This document shows positions 6,679-15,395 of a DNA stretch of 45,118 nucleotides, piece after piece (the first letter of the stretch is position 1; the number at the start of each line of letters is the position of its first letter). The DNA lies in NCBI GenBank assembly GCA_964384255.1, contig CAYLKH010000007.1:1-45118 (forward strand), in the 5' to 3' direction. Under the pieces are notes generated by a model that saw only the letters and a program-made list of their open reading frames with translations, searched no databases and was not told where the DNA came from. Made by a program: the position numbers and the translations under genes. The stretch comes from SIG469 sp964384255 (GTDB lineage Bacteria; Bacillota; Clostridia; Oscillospirales; Oscillospiraceae).

Positions 6679-7581
6679 TTAGCCCATTGAGCTTAATTTG
6701 TCAAGCAGGGATTTGAAATAATCCGGCAGAGGACAGCTCAATTCGACGGGTTCGCCGGTGGAAGGATGGATAAATCGCAGCTGCCTTGCGTGAAGGCACT
6801 GACTGCTTTGTCCAAGCTCGGGCTTTTTGCGGCCATAGACCATATCACCCAATATGGGATGGCCGATGGAAGCCATATGGACCCTTATCTGGTGGGTTCG
6901 ACCGGTTTCGAGCTGACAGCGGATATGGCTATAGCCTCGATACTGGGCAATTACCTGATAGTGAGTGACGGCGCTTCTGCCGCCGGAGGAGACAACGGCC
7001 ATCTTTTTACGGTCTACCGGGTGACGGCCTATGGGTGCGTCGATAGTCCCCTGATTTTCTTTCAGATGGCCGCAGACAATGGCTTCGTAAACGCGGCTGA
7101 GAGTATGGTCAGACAGCTGGTCAGCAAGCAGGCGATGAGCGTTGTCGTTCTTTGCAACGATCAGCAGCCCGCTGGTGTCTTTGTCGATACGGTGGACAAT
7201 GCCCGGCCGAAGCTGGCCGTTGATCCCCGAAAGACTGCTTCCGCAGTGGAATAGCAGGGCATTGACCAGAGTCCCGTCGCTGTGACCCGGGGCAGGGTGG
7301 ACCACCATTCCCTTGGGCTTGTTGATAACAATAACGTCACTGTCCTCGTATACCACGGTCAGAGGAATGTTCTGAGCCACGATATCTACCGGCTCCGGTT
7401 CAGGGAGCGCAAGCTCGTATACCGCGCCGTCGATAGTGCGACTGTTCTTTTTCTGGGGCTTACCGTCCAGGGTGACGGCTCCGGATTGAAGAAGATCAGC
7501 CGCCTGAGAGCGGCTGATACCTGACTCGAGAGCGATGAAAACATCCAGTCGCTGATCGGCTTCTGTGGCTCTAAGCTTCAT
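6679..7581 (-). CDS. rluD: 23S rRNA pseudouridine synthase, RluD/RluA family
   Basis: A 300-residue enzyme that isomerises uridines to pseudouridine in 23S rRNA. The N-terminal S4 RNA-binding domain includes QRLDVFIALESGISRSQAADLL. The catalytic block is GIVHRIDKDTSGLLIVAK, with the nucleophilic Asp in RIDKDT. GRTHQIRVHMASIGHPILGD and LHARQLRFIHP complete the RluA signature. The start is placed at the ATG at 7581, which overlaps the end of lspA by 11 bases; a GTG four codons upstream is also possible. It is the last gene of the housekeeping block. The TPP leader of thiT follows at once, with no separate terminator seen. Confidence 0.93.
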   Translation of the reverse strand: MKLRATEADQRLDVFIALESGISRSQAADLLQSGAVTLDGKPQKKNSRTIDGAVYELALPEPEPVDIVAQNIPLTVVYEDSDVIVINKPKGMVVHPAPGHSDGTLVNALLFHCGSSLSGINGQLRPGIVHRIDKDTSGLLIVAKNDNAHRLLADQLSDHTLSRVYEAIVCGHLKENQGTIDAPIGRHPVDRKKMAVVSSGGRSAVTHYQVIAQYRGYSHIRCQLETGRTHQIRVHMASIGHPILGDMVYGRKKPELGQSSQCLHARQLRFIHPSTGEPVELSCPLPDYFKSLLDKLSSMG

Positions 7582-8053
7582 GGCTGTCACCACTACCCGG
7601 CAGTTTCCGGGGTTCCTCGTAAAATTTTAAAAAGTAGATACAAAAAGCAATGCCGCCGCAGACAACAAAAATGTCGGCTACGTTAAAAACCGCAAAGTTG
7701 ATAAAGGTGGGTTCAAACATATCAACCACATATCCAAGGAAAATGCGGTCGATCAGATTGCCGATAGCTCCGCCGATGATGAAAACCAGCGACCAGATGC
7801 CAAAGGGATGGGTCACCCGACGGGTGGCCAAAACAAAAATCAGCGCCAGGGTAACGGCTATGGTTATGGCAATGAGAGGCCAACGCATACCGGAGAACAT
7901 GGAAAACGCGGCTCCGGTATTGCGCACATAGGTGAGCCTGATGATGCCGGGAAGCAGCTCGACAGTGCTGCCAAGGGAAAGATTGGTCGTAACAAGAAAT
8001 TTGACAAGCTGGTCAAGCCCGACCAAAAGAAGAACTGCTGCGGCGTAAAGCAT
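7571..8053 (-). CDS. lspA: Lipoprotein signal peptidase (signal peptidase II)
   Basis: A 160-residue membrane aspartyl protease that removes signal peptides from prolipoproteins. Four hydrophobic helices are visible. The conserved regions are LDQLVKFLV near the N-terminus, VRNTGAAFSMF, GGAIGNLIDRIFLGYVVDM and FAVFNVADIFV; the two Asp residues in NLIDR and NVADIF form the catalytic dyad. It is coupled to rluD by overlap, as in many Firmicutes. At least two lipoproteins (27205-28980 and 32946-33755) in this window would be its substrates. Confidence 0.96.
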   Translation of the reverse strand: MLYAAAVLLLVGLDQLVKFLVTTNLSLGSTVELLPGIIRLTYVRNTGAAFSMFSGMRWPLIAITIAVTLALIFVLATRRVTHPFGIWSLVFIIGGAIGNLIDRIFLGYVVDMFEPTFINFAVFNVADIFVVCGGIAFCIYFLKFYEEPRKLPGSGDSHEA

Positions 8054-8070
8054 GTATGCCTCCTGAATAG

Positions 8071-8943
8071 TTACTTGTTAAAATCGTAATCCTTGCCAAA
8101 CTGGAGATCGATAAATTCGAACTTTGAGGTTTTTTGAGAAACGGGCTTATCTTCCTTTTCACCGTTAGCTGCCCGCAAAATTTCGGCAAAAACATCGTTA
8201 GTGTTGTCCTCCGGTGCGGGATCGCTGCCGGGAAGAGGAGGAAGATCCTCGGATTTGAAGCGCATAATAAGGGTGTCGCCGCTTTTGAAGTCGCTGTCGT
8301 CAGTTGTTTCGGGAGAGGTGGCCTCGCTGACATCGGCAGACTCGTCGGCTACAGGGACATCAGGAATGTCAGAAGAGGTTTCGCTGACAGGCTCTTCGAC
8401 GATTGCCGCATCGACGGGAACTTCTTCGACTCTGGCGGCGGGTTCCGCGGCTGCTGGGGCAGCGGCCTGGCGCACAGCGGTGGACTGGGAAAGGTCAACA
8501 GCAGTAAGCTCGTCCAACAGCTGGAGATGCTGGGCGCATATCTGCTTTACCCGATCTACATAGTTGGAGGTCAAGGCTCTGGCGCGATTGAGGCGGTCTT
8601 CTTCGGCCGAGGTCTCGGCCTTGTATCTGACGGCGTAGGTAGAAGCTTCTGCCTGCGCCTGCTGGATCATAAGGGCGCATTTCTGTTCGGTTTCAGCCAT
8701 GAGCTTTGCGGCGGCGGCCTTAGCCTCGGCCAGCTGCTGCTTTGCGGCCTCCTGCTCCCGGCGATATTCCTCGATGGTTTCCACAAGCACCTTCATCTTG
8801 CTTTTGAGGGTGTTGTTTTCTTTGTGCATAGCGGTAAAATCCAGCGCCGCCTGCTCTATAAATTCGTCGACGGAAGCCATGTCGTATCCGCCGAACACGG
8901 CTTTGTCGAAGACGATCTGTCTCATTTCCTGGGGTGTCATCAT
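8071..8943 (-). CDS. divIVA: DivIVA-domain cell-division/polarity protein
   Basis: A 290-residue coiled-coil protein. The N-terminal DivIVA membrane-sensing segment reads MTPQEMRQIVFDKAVFGGYDMASVDEFIE, although the usual Phe-X-X-X-X-X-G-Y pattern is slightly altered. A long Ala/Glu/Lys coiled coil covers residues ~35-165. A low-complexity Ala/Glu/Val/Pro-rich linker follows, then a conserved C-terminal tail ending FEFIDLQFGKDYDFNK. It sits directly downstream of sepF, the usual Firmicute arrangement, and probably marks the division site or poles. Two adjacent ATG codons (8943 and 8940) are possible starts. Confidence 0.9.
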   Translation of the reverse strand: MMTPQEMRQIVFDKAVFGGYDMASVDEFIEQAALDFTAMHKENNTLKSKMKVLVETIEEYRREQEAAKQQLAEAKAAAAKLMAETEQKCALMIQQAQAEASTYAVRYKAETSAEEDRLNRARALTSNYVDRVKQICAQHLQLLDELTAVDLSQSTAVRQAAAPAAAEPAARVEEVPVDAAIVEEPVSETSSDIPDVPVADESADVSEATSPETTDDSDFKSGDTLIMRFKSEDLPPLPGSDPAPEDNTNDVFAEILRAANGEKEDKPVSQKTSKFEFIDLQFGKDYDFNK

Positions 8944-8962
8944 AATATTGAACCGTCCTTAA

Positions 8963-9430
8963 TCAGTTATAAAGTCCGCTGTTTTCCAGCTCATCCATAA
9001 GCTCGCCCATAATGTCGACATTGAAGGGGGTGAGGATATATGTGCTGACAGCGACCTTTTTTATCTTGCCGTCCAGCGCATAGGTAACTCCGCTTAAAAA
9101 GTCGATAAGCCTGCGGGCGATGTCTTTGGGGGTGGATTCAAGATTGAGAACGACTGTCCGGCGGGAGCCAAGATGGTCGGCGATCTCGGATGCGTTTTCA
9201 AAGTTGATGGGATTAACAAGAACCACCTGAAGCTGAGTGGTGGCAGGAATAGTCACTACCTTGTTGGAGCTTTCTGCGGCGGGGGCGGCAGAGTGGCTGT
9301 ATCTGGGAGCCTGCTCGGCCTTTGTAAACTGGGGTTCGGTGTTGGCCGAAGGAGCAAATTCGTCAAACTCCTCGTCATCGTCTTCGGCATAGGGCCGGGC
9401 GATCTTTTTAAGCTGATCCATGAAACCCAT
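8963..9430 (-). CDS. sepF: Cell-division protein SepF
   Basis: A 155-residue FtsZ-binding protein that organises the divisome. The N-terminal MGFMDQLKKIARP resembles the amphipathic membrane anchor. An acidic linker follows (DDDEEFDEFAP), then the SepF core with VVLVNPINFENASEIADHL, RRTVVLNLESTPKDIARRLIDFLSG and TYALDGKIKKVAVSTYILTP. GGAGGTAACC lies upstream of the ATG. It stands between yggS and divIVA in the standard order. Confidence 0.95.
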   Translation of the reverse strand: MGFMDQLKKIARPYAEDDDEEFDEFAPSANTEPQFTKAEQAPRYSHSAAPAAESSNKVVTIPATTQLQVVLVNPINFENASEIADHLGSRRTVVLNLESTPKDIARRLIDFLSGVTYALDGKIKKVAVSTYILTPFNVDIMGELMDELENSGLYN

Positions 9431-9474
9431 AATTCGGTTACCTCCGTGTTTATTTGATGCGCAAAAGCGCGGTT

Positions 9475-10182
9475 TTATCTGGTTGAATAGTCTCGGGGTC
9501 CGAATATGCCGGACCCTACTCTGACGATGTTGGCGCCTGCTGCAATAGCGTATTCAAAGTCGGCGCTCATGCCCATGGACAACCAGTCCATAGCTACATT
9601 ATCGTATTTTTTTGCTTTTATGTCAACATAAAGGTTATGCATTTGTTCAAAATATCTCAAACTTTCTGCCGGGTCTTCCGTTTCCGGAGGCACCGTCATC
9701 AGGCCGGTGACCTTCAAGGCGGGGAATCCGGCAGCAGCTTCCAGCAACGCCGGAAGCTGACAGGGTTCGACCCCGGACTTGGAAAGCTCGCCGCCAATAT
9801 TGACCTCGATCAGCACTGGCTGGACCAGCCCCTGAGAGGCGGCGCAGCGGTGGATCTGTTCCATCAGGCGAAGGCTGTCCACCGAATGGATGAGGGAAAC
9901 CCTGCCTGCTACCTGCTTTACCTTGTTGGTTTGCAGATGACCAATAAAATGCAGAGGCGCTCCGTCATAAGCATGGTCAGCAAGCTTGGCGGTCATCTCC
10001 TGAACGCGGTTTTCGCCGCAGGCATCAACACCTGCGGCGACAGCCGCCATGACAGCCTCAGACGGCATGGTCTTGGAGGCTGCCAACAGCATAATATCCC
10101 CGGGATCTCTGCCGGCTTTGACGGCGGCTTCGCTTATACGGCTGCGGATCCGGGCCACGTTGGTTTTGATATGTTCGTACAA
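9475..10182 (-). CDS. yggS: PLP-homeostasis protein, YggS/PROSC family
   Basis: A 235-residue single-domain fold-type III PLP-binding protein that buffers pyridoxal phosphate and affects amino-acid balance. The PLP lysine is in LLAASKTMP (about residue 36). GENRVQEM, HFIGHLQTNKVKQV, SVDSLRLMEQI, LIEVNIGGELSKSGV, GLMTVPP, LSMGMSADFEYAI and VRVGSGIFGPRDY follow in family order. The start is TTG (10180-10182), with the ribosome-binding site inside the end of the HlyD-like gene; the two genes abut. Confidence 0.94.
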   Translation of the reverse strand: MYEHIKTNVARIRSRISEAAVKAGRDPGDIMLLAASKTMPSEAVMAAVAAGVDACGENRVQEMTAKLADHAYDGAPLHFIGHLQTNKVKQVAGRVSLIHSVDSLRLMEQIHRCAASQGLVQPVLIEVNIGGELSKSGVEPCQLPALLEAAAGFPALKVTGLMTVPPETEDPAESLRYFEQMHNLYVDIKAKKYDNVAMDWLSMGMSADFEYAIAAGANIVRVGSGIFGPRDYSTR

Positions 10183-10183
10183 A

Positions 10184-11383
10184 TCAGTCTATTACCTTTC
10201 CGTTGTATAGATTTCGGCCGGCGGTTATTACCTCGTCGCCTGCCCAGAGATTGCCGGTTGAGGAGGTGTCCTCGGCCACAACATAATAGTCGCCAGTTTC
10301 AGATATTATGTCAACATATTTTAAAACTGCGTTGCGGGCTTCAACAACATAGACGCAGGTATTGCCATCCTCATCCATGCGAAGAGAGCTTTTGGGAATT
10401 CTGAGCCCGGAATAGCTGTTAAAAATTATGTCAACCGATACCTGCCGGTATACCGTTGTTTCGGAAAGCTGACGGTCGCTGGAGAAGACAACCAGACAGC
10501 GGCCTTTTTCGGAAAGGCCTATACGCTCAACATCCATTTCGACCTGAAGCCCTTCGGAAAAGCGGACAACAACGCTGCTGCCCAGCTCAAGAGCGCTGTC
10601 ATAGTCCATTGCGGCCAGAAGATACCAGCGGCTGGAGGATATGAGCTTGCCAATACCGCTGGCGGTATCCTGCCCGGCCCTGGCAAGCTCATCAAATTCC
10701 TCAAGGGTAAGGGCGCTTAAACGGTCGATGGTAAGGACCGATTCGTAGCCGTCGACAATGGATGAAAATACGCCGGAGATCGAGGCTTTTATCTCCTCAG
10801 AATCGTTGACCGCAAGATCCTGAAGGGCGGATAATTGGGCATCGATCTGCTCAAGCTGCTCTTCAAGCTCCTGGGAATTGCCGTATATGTAGTGGCGGGA
10901 CAGAACCAGCGATCGAAGTTCGCTGGCTGCGCTGGACAGCCCGGTCAGCGATGACGAGGCTACGTCGGCGTTCAGCTCCTTGATCGAAAGGATTATCTGA
11001 TCGTCAAGAGTGCTGGAATCCGAAATGCTCAGGTTGCCAGATACGGCGTTTTCCAGCTGAGCTTTCCGTTTTTGCAGCGAATCGATCTCGCTTTGGCGGG
11101 CTTCGGCGTGTTCGTCACGATAGGCCATGGCGATGGTTTGTCCAACACCGACTTTCTCGCCCTCGTCCCGTGTCAGGCTGATGATATCGGAGCTGGAATA
11201 AACCACCGTTTCGTCCCTGACAGTGTATCCGGTGACTGTGGACGAATCATAAGCCTCGTATTTGACTGCATAGGCGGTTTTGAAGGGATTCATCATGGCA
11301 GACAAAACGTTCACGGCAACGTAGATAATAACAGCCGCGAAAAGCAGAATCGATATTGAATTCAGGGTTTTTGTCTGCTTCAT
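10184..11383 (-). CDS. HlyD-like membrane adaptor protein
   Basis: A 399-residue protein with an N-terminal membrane anchor (about residues 9-30), a biotinyl-lipoyl-like beta region (residues ~45-90, with EGEKVGVGQTIAMAYRDE), a helical hairpin (residues ~95-200, QSEIDSLQKRKAQLE) and C-terminal beta-barrel segments. This is the layout of HlyD/membrane-fusion adaptors. No transporter partner is encoded nearby. The gene sits in the hfq-yggS-sepF stretch, where similar HlyD-type genes are common in Clostridia. The role may therefore be envelope or division related rather than efflux. Confidence 0.75.
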   Translation of the reverse strand: MKQTKTLNSISILLFAAVIIYVAVNVLSAMMNPFKTAYAVKYEAYDSSTVTGYTVRDETVVYSSSDIISLTRDEGEKVGVGQTIAMAYRDEHAEARQSEIDSLQKRKAQLENAVSGNLSISDSSTLDDQIILSIKELNADVASSSLTGLSSAASELRSLVLSRHYIYGNSQELEEQLEQIDAQLSALQDLAVNDSEEIKASISGVFSSIVDGYESVLTIDRLSALTLEEFDELARAGQDTASGIGKLISSSRWYLLAAMDYDSALELGSSVVVRFSEGLQVEMDVERIGLSEKGRCLVVFSSDRQLSETTVYRQVSVDIIFNSYSGLRIPKSSLRMDEDGNTCVYVVEARNAVLKYVDIISETGDYYVVAEDTSSTGNLWAGDEVITAGRNLYNGKVID

Positions 11384-11400
11384 AACGCTCTCTCCTGCGG

Positions 11401-11628
11401 TCAGTTTCCGGCTCTCAGGTCTATGGCTTTTGCCGGGATAATGGTAGATATGGCGTGCTTATACACCATCTGCTGCCTGCCGTCAGAATCGACAGTGACA
11501 ACAAAACTGTCGAACCCGGTGATCATACCCCGAAGCTGAAACCCGTTAACAAGAAACACAGTCACCTGGATGTGATCCCTGCGGATCTCGTTGAGGAAAT
11601 TATCCTGCAAATTTACTGTTTTTGACAT
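11401..11628 (-). CDS. hfq: RNA chaperone Hfq
   Basis: A 75-residue Sm-like hexameric RNA chaperone. NLQDNFLNEIRRDHIQVTVFLVNG and FQLRGMITGFDSFVVTV form the Sm1 motif, and QMVYKHAISTIIPA is the Sm2 (YKHA) signature. The start at 11628 (MSKTVNL) is preferred because the AAAGGA site would be too close to the upstream in-frame ATG. It lies between miaA and the HlyD-like gene, the classical miaA-hfq neighbourhood. Confidence 0.97.
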   Translation of the reverse strand: MSKTVNLQDNFLNEIRRDHIQVTVFLVNGFQLRGMITGFDSFVVTVDSDGRQQMVYKHAISTIIPAKAIDLRAGN

Positions 11629-11726
11629 AGCTGCCATCCTTTCTGTTTGTGATAAAAAGATTCTATCACCGCTTATGTGTCGAAAGAAAGGAAGACAGGT
11701 CGGGAAATATAAAAAATGGAAAATAA

Positions 11727-12656
11727 TTACAACAAACTGCTGACGTATTCGGCAGCCTTTGATACCAGCGCGTCAAAATCCACGGGTTCAGACATGGTCA
11801 GCCAATGGATCGATCCGTCTCGCCGGAGCCAGGTCAATTGCCGCTTGGCGTAGCGGCGGGAACCCTGCTTAACGGCTGCGCAGGCCTGTTCGAGAGTCAT
11901 GTTGCCTGACAGGTATTGGGAAAATTCTTTATATCCGATGGCCTGTAGAGCTGTCCCGCCGCTGCACTGATCGAGCAGCTGACGAACCTCGTCTATCAGC
12001 CCTCTCGAAAGCATTATGTCAACCCGGCGGTCGATCCGGTCATAAAGCTCCTGGCGGTCGTCAAAGTTGAGTCCGATTTTGATGGCATCGTACCGGGCGG
12101 GAAGTTCCCGGGTCTCCCGGTCGTGCTGGGATATGGTTTTGCCTGTCGACAGCCAGACCTCTGCCGCCCGGATAATGCGCTTATGGTCATTAGGGTGGAG
12201 CCGTTCATAGCTTTCGGGATCGTGTTCTTTCAATATCTGGCGTATGCTGTCGATACCGTCGGCCTTTGCTCTGGATTCGAGCTGACCGCGCAGATCGCTG
12301 CTTTTGGCCTGCCCGGAAAACTGGCGACCGCTGATAAGGGCATCGACATACAATCCGGTCCCGCCAACGATCACAGGCAGCTTTCCGCGAGAAATTATGT
12401 CAACTACGCAACGGTCAGCTTCCTGCACATAGCGAGCGACGGAATAGGTTTCCGAAACGTCGCATACGTCCAGCATATGGTGGGGGATACCGCCCATCTC
12501 GGACCGGGTCGGTTTTGCGGTGCCGATATCCATTCCGCGATAGATCTGCATGGAGTCGGCGGAGACGACCTCGCCGCCAAATATCCGGGCGAGAGCCACG
12601 CCCAGGGCGGTTTTTCCCGATGCGGTAGGACCGAGGATACACAGAAGCTTGTTCAT
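11727..12656 (-). CDS. miaA: tRNA dimethylallyltransferase
   Basis: A 309-residue enzyme that prenylates A37 of tRNAs reading UNN codons; MiaB (also in this block) then methylthiolates the product. The P-loop is LGPTASGKTALGVAL at the N-terminus. SADSMQIYRGMDIGTAKPT, GGIPHHMLD, VIVGGTGLYVDAL, NDHKRIIRAAEVW, GYKEF and the C-terminal RYAKRQLTWLRRD follow. It starts a few bases after mutL. The window thus holds both steps of ms2i6A synthesis. Confidence 0.97.
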   Translation of the reverse strand: MNKLLCILGPTASGKTALGVALARIFGGEVVSADSMQIYRGMDIGTAKPTRSEMGGIPHHMLDVCDVSETYSVARYVQEADRCVVDIISRGKLPVIVGGTGLYVDALISGRQFSGQAKSSDLRGQLESRAKADGIDSIRQILKEHDPESYERLHPNDHKRIIRAAEVWLSTGKTISQHDRETRELPARYDAIKIGLNFDDRQELYDRIDRRVDIMLSRGLIDEVRQLLDQCSGGTALQAIGYKEFSQYLSGNMTLEQACAAVKQGSRRYAKRQLTWLRRDGSIHWLTMSEPVDFDALVSKAAEYVSSLL

Positions 12657-12659
12657 GGG

Positions 12660-14639
12660 CTATATCCTTTTAAACTGTTTTTCGATAGAGCTTCGGCTAA
12701 GCTCGATGGCAACGGGACGACCATGGGGGCAGTATCTGACATCGGGGTCGGTCAGTACCTGACGGGTAATGGCCTCCAACTCGGCAAGACCGCTGACATC
12801 ACCGGCCTTTATGGCGCTGCGGCAGGCCAGTGTGTGCAGAAGCTCGTCCCTCAGCTGGCCGGGGTCGAGACGGCGGCCTTCGAGCAGCGCCTGAGCCATC
12901 TCGCCCAGCGCTGCTTCGCAGTCGTCTCCGTTGATGTCCGCAGGGACGCTGCGGACCACAAGACTGCCTCCCCCAAAATCGGAAATGTCATATCCAAAGG
13001 AACTGAGAAGCTCCAGATTCGAGATAAGGATATCCGCCTCCTCGCCCCTGGGAGTAAAAATAACGGGTAAAAGCAGATTCTGACTGATGATAGCAGAGGC
13101 ATCTTTTTTGTATTTGTTAAAAAGTATGCGCTCGTGGGCAGCGTGCTTGTCAATAAGTAATATGCCGTCTGCCTGCTCAACAATGATATAGGTTTTGTGG
13201 GCTTCGCCTATGACTCTGAAATATGGCTCGTCCGGCCCGGCCTCAAGACTGGTTTGAACAGCAGGCCGAGACTCCGGATGCTCAGACTGAGGGGCGGTCG
13301 ACTCTTCGCGAAGAGGAACGCCGGGGACAGTGAGCCGGGAGCTTGGAGCATATGAAGCGGGGGATGGCTCAACAGGGTCACTTTGCACAGCGGGAGTCGG
13401 CTGACTGACCGGCTGGACCGGAGCTATGGGAGCTGCTTTTGGAGATGGGATATCAAAGGGGGAGCGGGTGTAGTCGCCCAGCTGAACGGTGGAGCCGCGG
13501 CGCTCGGTAATAAACGGCAGCGGGGAGCTGCTTTTCTTCTGCTCTGCTCCGGAAGAGGAAGAATATTGCTCCTTATATTGCTGGGAAGACATGGTTTTGA
13601 AAAAGCTGTCGGCTCTGGGTTCGGTTTTGAACTTTACCTCCGGATGGCCGGATTCGGCTCCCAGAGCGGCCATGACGCAGTGATAAACGGCATCAAAAAT
13701 GTCGCTGTCCCGCTGGAACTTGACTTCGGTTTTGGCAGGATGGACATTAACGTCAACTGAACTCAGGTCTATCTGGATGTGCAAAACGCAGGATGGGAAA
13801 CGGCCCGTCATAATACGGTTTTTATATGCCTGCTCAAGAGCGGCCTGAATAGTGGTGGATCTTATGCTCCTGCCGTTGACAAAAAAGTGCTGCCAGCTCC
13901 GGTTACCACGGGAGGCGGTGGGGCCGGAAACAATGCCGTCGACAGTGATTTTGTTCCAAACACCGTGACACTTAAGGGAACTCATGGCAAAATCCCGGCC
14001 CATAACGCTGTAAACCGCGCTTTCGAGCTTGCCGTCGCCGGGGGTATGAAGCTCCTCGCGACCGTCCCTTATAAGGCGGAAGGAAATGTCCGGTCTGGAA
14101 AGAGCGAGCCTGGTGACAACGGTGGAGATATATCCGGCCTCGGCGGAATCCTTTTTCATAAATTTCAGCCTGGCGGGAGTGTTGTAAAACAGCTCACGGA
14201 CGATGATGGTGGTCCCCTGAGGGCAACCGGCAACGTCGTTTTCCAAAACCTCTCCGGCTTCAAGATGGAGAGAAGCACCCTCGGCCTGGTCGGCCTGCCT
14301 CGTCAGCAGATCGATCTTGGATACCGCAGATATGGCGGCCAGCGCCTCGCCCCGAAACCCCAGAGTACCTATGCAGCCCAGATCGACGGCGGTTTTGAGC
14401 TTGGATGTGGCGTGACGCAAAAAGGCGGTGGCAGCCTGATCCCGGGGGATCCCGCAGCCGTCATCGGTAACGCGGATATAGCTCATGCCGCCGTTTTGGA
14501 TCTCGACGGTGATGGCGGTGGCTCCGGCATCTATTGAGTTTTCAGCCAGCTCCTTGACTACGGAGCCGGGGCGCTCCACAACTTCGCCGGCGGCAATAAG
14601 GTCGGCGACATGGGGAGCAAGCTGGATAATTTCTGACAT
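12660..14639 (-). CDS. mutL: DNA mismatch repair protein MutL
   Basis: A 659-residue GHKL ATPase that couples MutS mismatch recognition to strand incision. The N-terminal ATPase motifs are VKELAENSIDAGAT, DDGCGIP and GTLGFRGEALAAI. A Pro/Ser-rich linker covers residues ~350-460. The C-terminal dimerisation/endonuclease domain contains LLIDKHAAHERI, ACRSAIKAGD and CPHGRPVAIEL, the metal-site motifs of MutL homologues that nick DNA. The first motif has Lys where most have Gln. It lies between the CPBP gene and miaA, downstream of mutS. Confidence 0.96.
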   Translation of the reverse strand: MSEIIQLAPHVADLIAAGEVVERPGSVVKELAENSIDAGATAITVEIQNGGMSYIRVTDDGCGIPRDQAATAFLRHATSKLKTAVDLGCIGTLGFRGEALAAISAVSKIDLLTRQADQAEGASLHLEAGEVLENDVAGCPQGTTIIVRELFYNTPARLKFMKKDSAEAGYISTVVTRLALSRPDISFRLIRDGREELHTPGDGKLESAVYSVMGRDFAMSSLKCHGVWNKITVDGIVSGPTASRGNRSWQHFFVNGRSIRSTTIQAALEQAYKNRIMTGRFPSCVLHIQIDLSSVDVNVHPAKTEVKFQRDSDIFDAVYHCVMAALGAESGHPEVKFKTEPRADSFFKTMSSQQYKEQYSSSSGAEQKKSSSPLPFITERRGSTVQLGDYTRSPFDIPSPKAAPIAPVQPVSQPTPAVQSDPVEPSPASYAPSSRLTVPGVPLREESTAPQSEHPESRPAVQTSLEAGPDEPYFRVIGEAHKTYIIVEQADGILLIDKHAAHERILFNKYKKDASAIISQNLLLPVIFTPRGEEADILISNLELLSSFGYDISDFGGGSLVVRSVPADINGDDCEAALGEMAQALLEGRRLDPGQLRDELLHTLACRSAIKAGDVSGLAELEAITRQVLTDPDVRYCPHGRPVAIELSRSSIEKQFKRI

Positions 14640-14654
14640 GGCGATAGCTCCTTA

Positions 14655-15356
14655 TTACAGCCCTATGCTCATAAGACTGAGGGCCGATGCGTTGATCATC
14701 ATGTGCAGGGCGATGGGACAGAAAATGTTGTCGCCCTTTTCATAAGCAAAGCACAAAGCAATGGTGGGAGGCAGATATTGGATAAGGTTAACGAGTATGG
14801 TCCAATCCGGCGAAACCAGAGCGTAGGACCAGACATGGATGATCGAAAAGCATATAAAGCTCATAACATAGGCAAAGCCCCGGCTTTTTTTGCGGAAAAA
14901 TCCAAAAATGACGCCACGGAAAAGAGCCTCTTCCGCCAGCGGTCCCAGCAGCACAGCGCCGATGGTCATTATCTTGCTGGATTGGGAATATAGCTGAGAC
15001 ACATAATCGTTGTTGGGATTGTCCACAACCCCTACGGAAGCTGTGATAACCAGGTTGACAACCAGGTTAAGCGCAAAGTAGACAATAAATCCCCACGCAA
15101 TGCCCAAAATAGAGCGGAACAGTTTCTGGAGGAAGGAATACAGGGAGCGGGAAAGAAATTTGTGGAAGGCTACAACGGAAAAAATGAAGTTCATATAGAA
15201 GTATACAAGATTTACGTTCAGCTGGGTGACTGCGATGCCCAGCTTATGCAGAACGAACTGGATAATAACTCCGTTGAAGATAAGATAGAAGGGGAGAAAA
15301 ACAAAGCCTGCTATGTATTCGCCCCGGGTCATGGAAATAGTTAGCTTATTGTTCAT
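14655..15356 (-). CDS. CPBP-family intramembrane metalloprotease
   Basis: About 233 residues with seven or so hydrophobic segments. The Abi/CPBP (type II CAAX protease-like) motifs are EEALFRG (about residue 142), FSIIHVW, and a terminal HMMINAS with His and Asn. The ATG at 15356 (MNNKLTI) is chosen; a TTG-initiated extension of six residues is possible, and neither start has a strong ribosome-binding site. The gene is inserted between mutS and mutL, which are more often adjacent. It may only share their transcript. The substrate is unknown. Confidence 0.85.
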   Translation of the reverse strand: MNNKLTISMTRGEYIAGFVFLPFYLIFNGVIIQFVLHKLGIAVTQLNVNLVYFYMNFIFSVVAFHKFLSRSLYSFLQKLFRSILGIAWGFIVYFALNLVVNLVITASVGVVDNPNNDYVSQLYSQSSKIMTIGAVLLGPLAEEALFRGVIFGFFRKKSRGFAYVMSFICFSIIHVWSYALVSPDWTILVNLIQYLPPTIALCFAYEKGDNIFCPIALHMMINASALSLMSIGL

Positions 15357-15395
15357 TGATAATACCTGATCCAAAAAGAGGTTAGGGGAGCCGGA

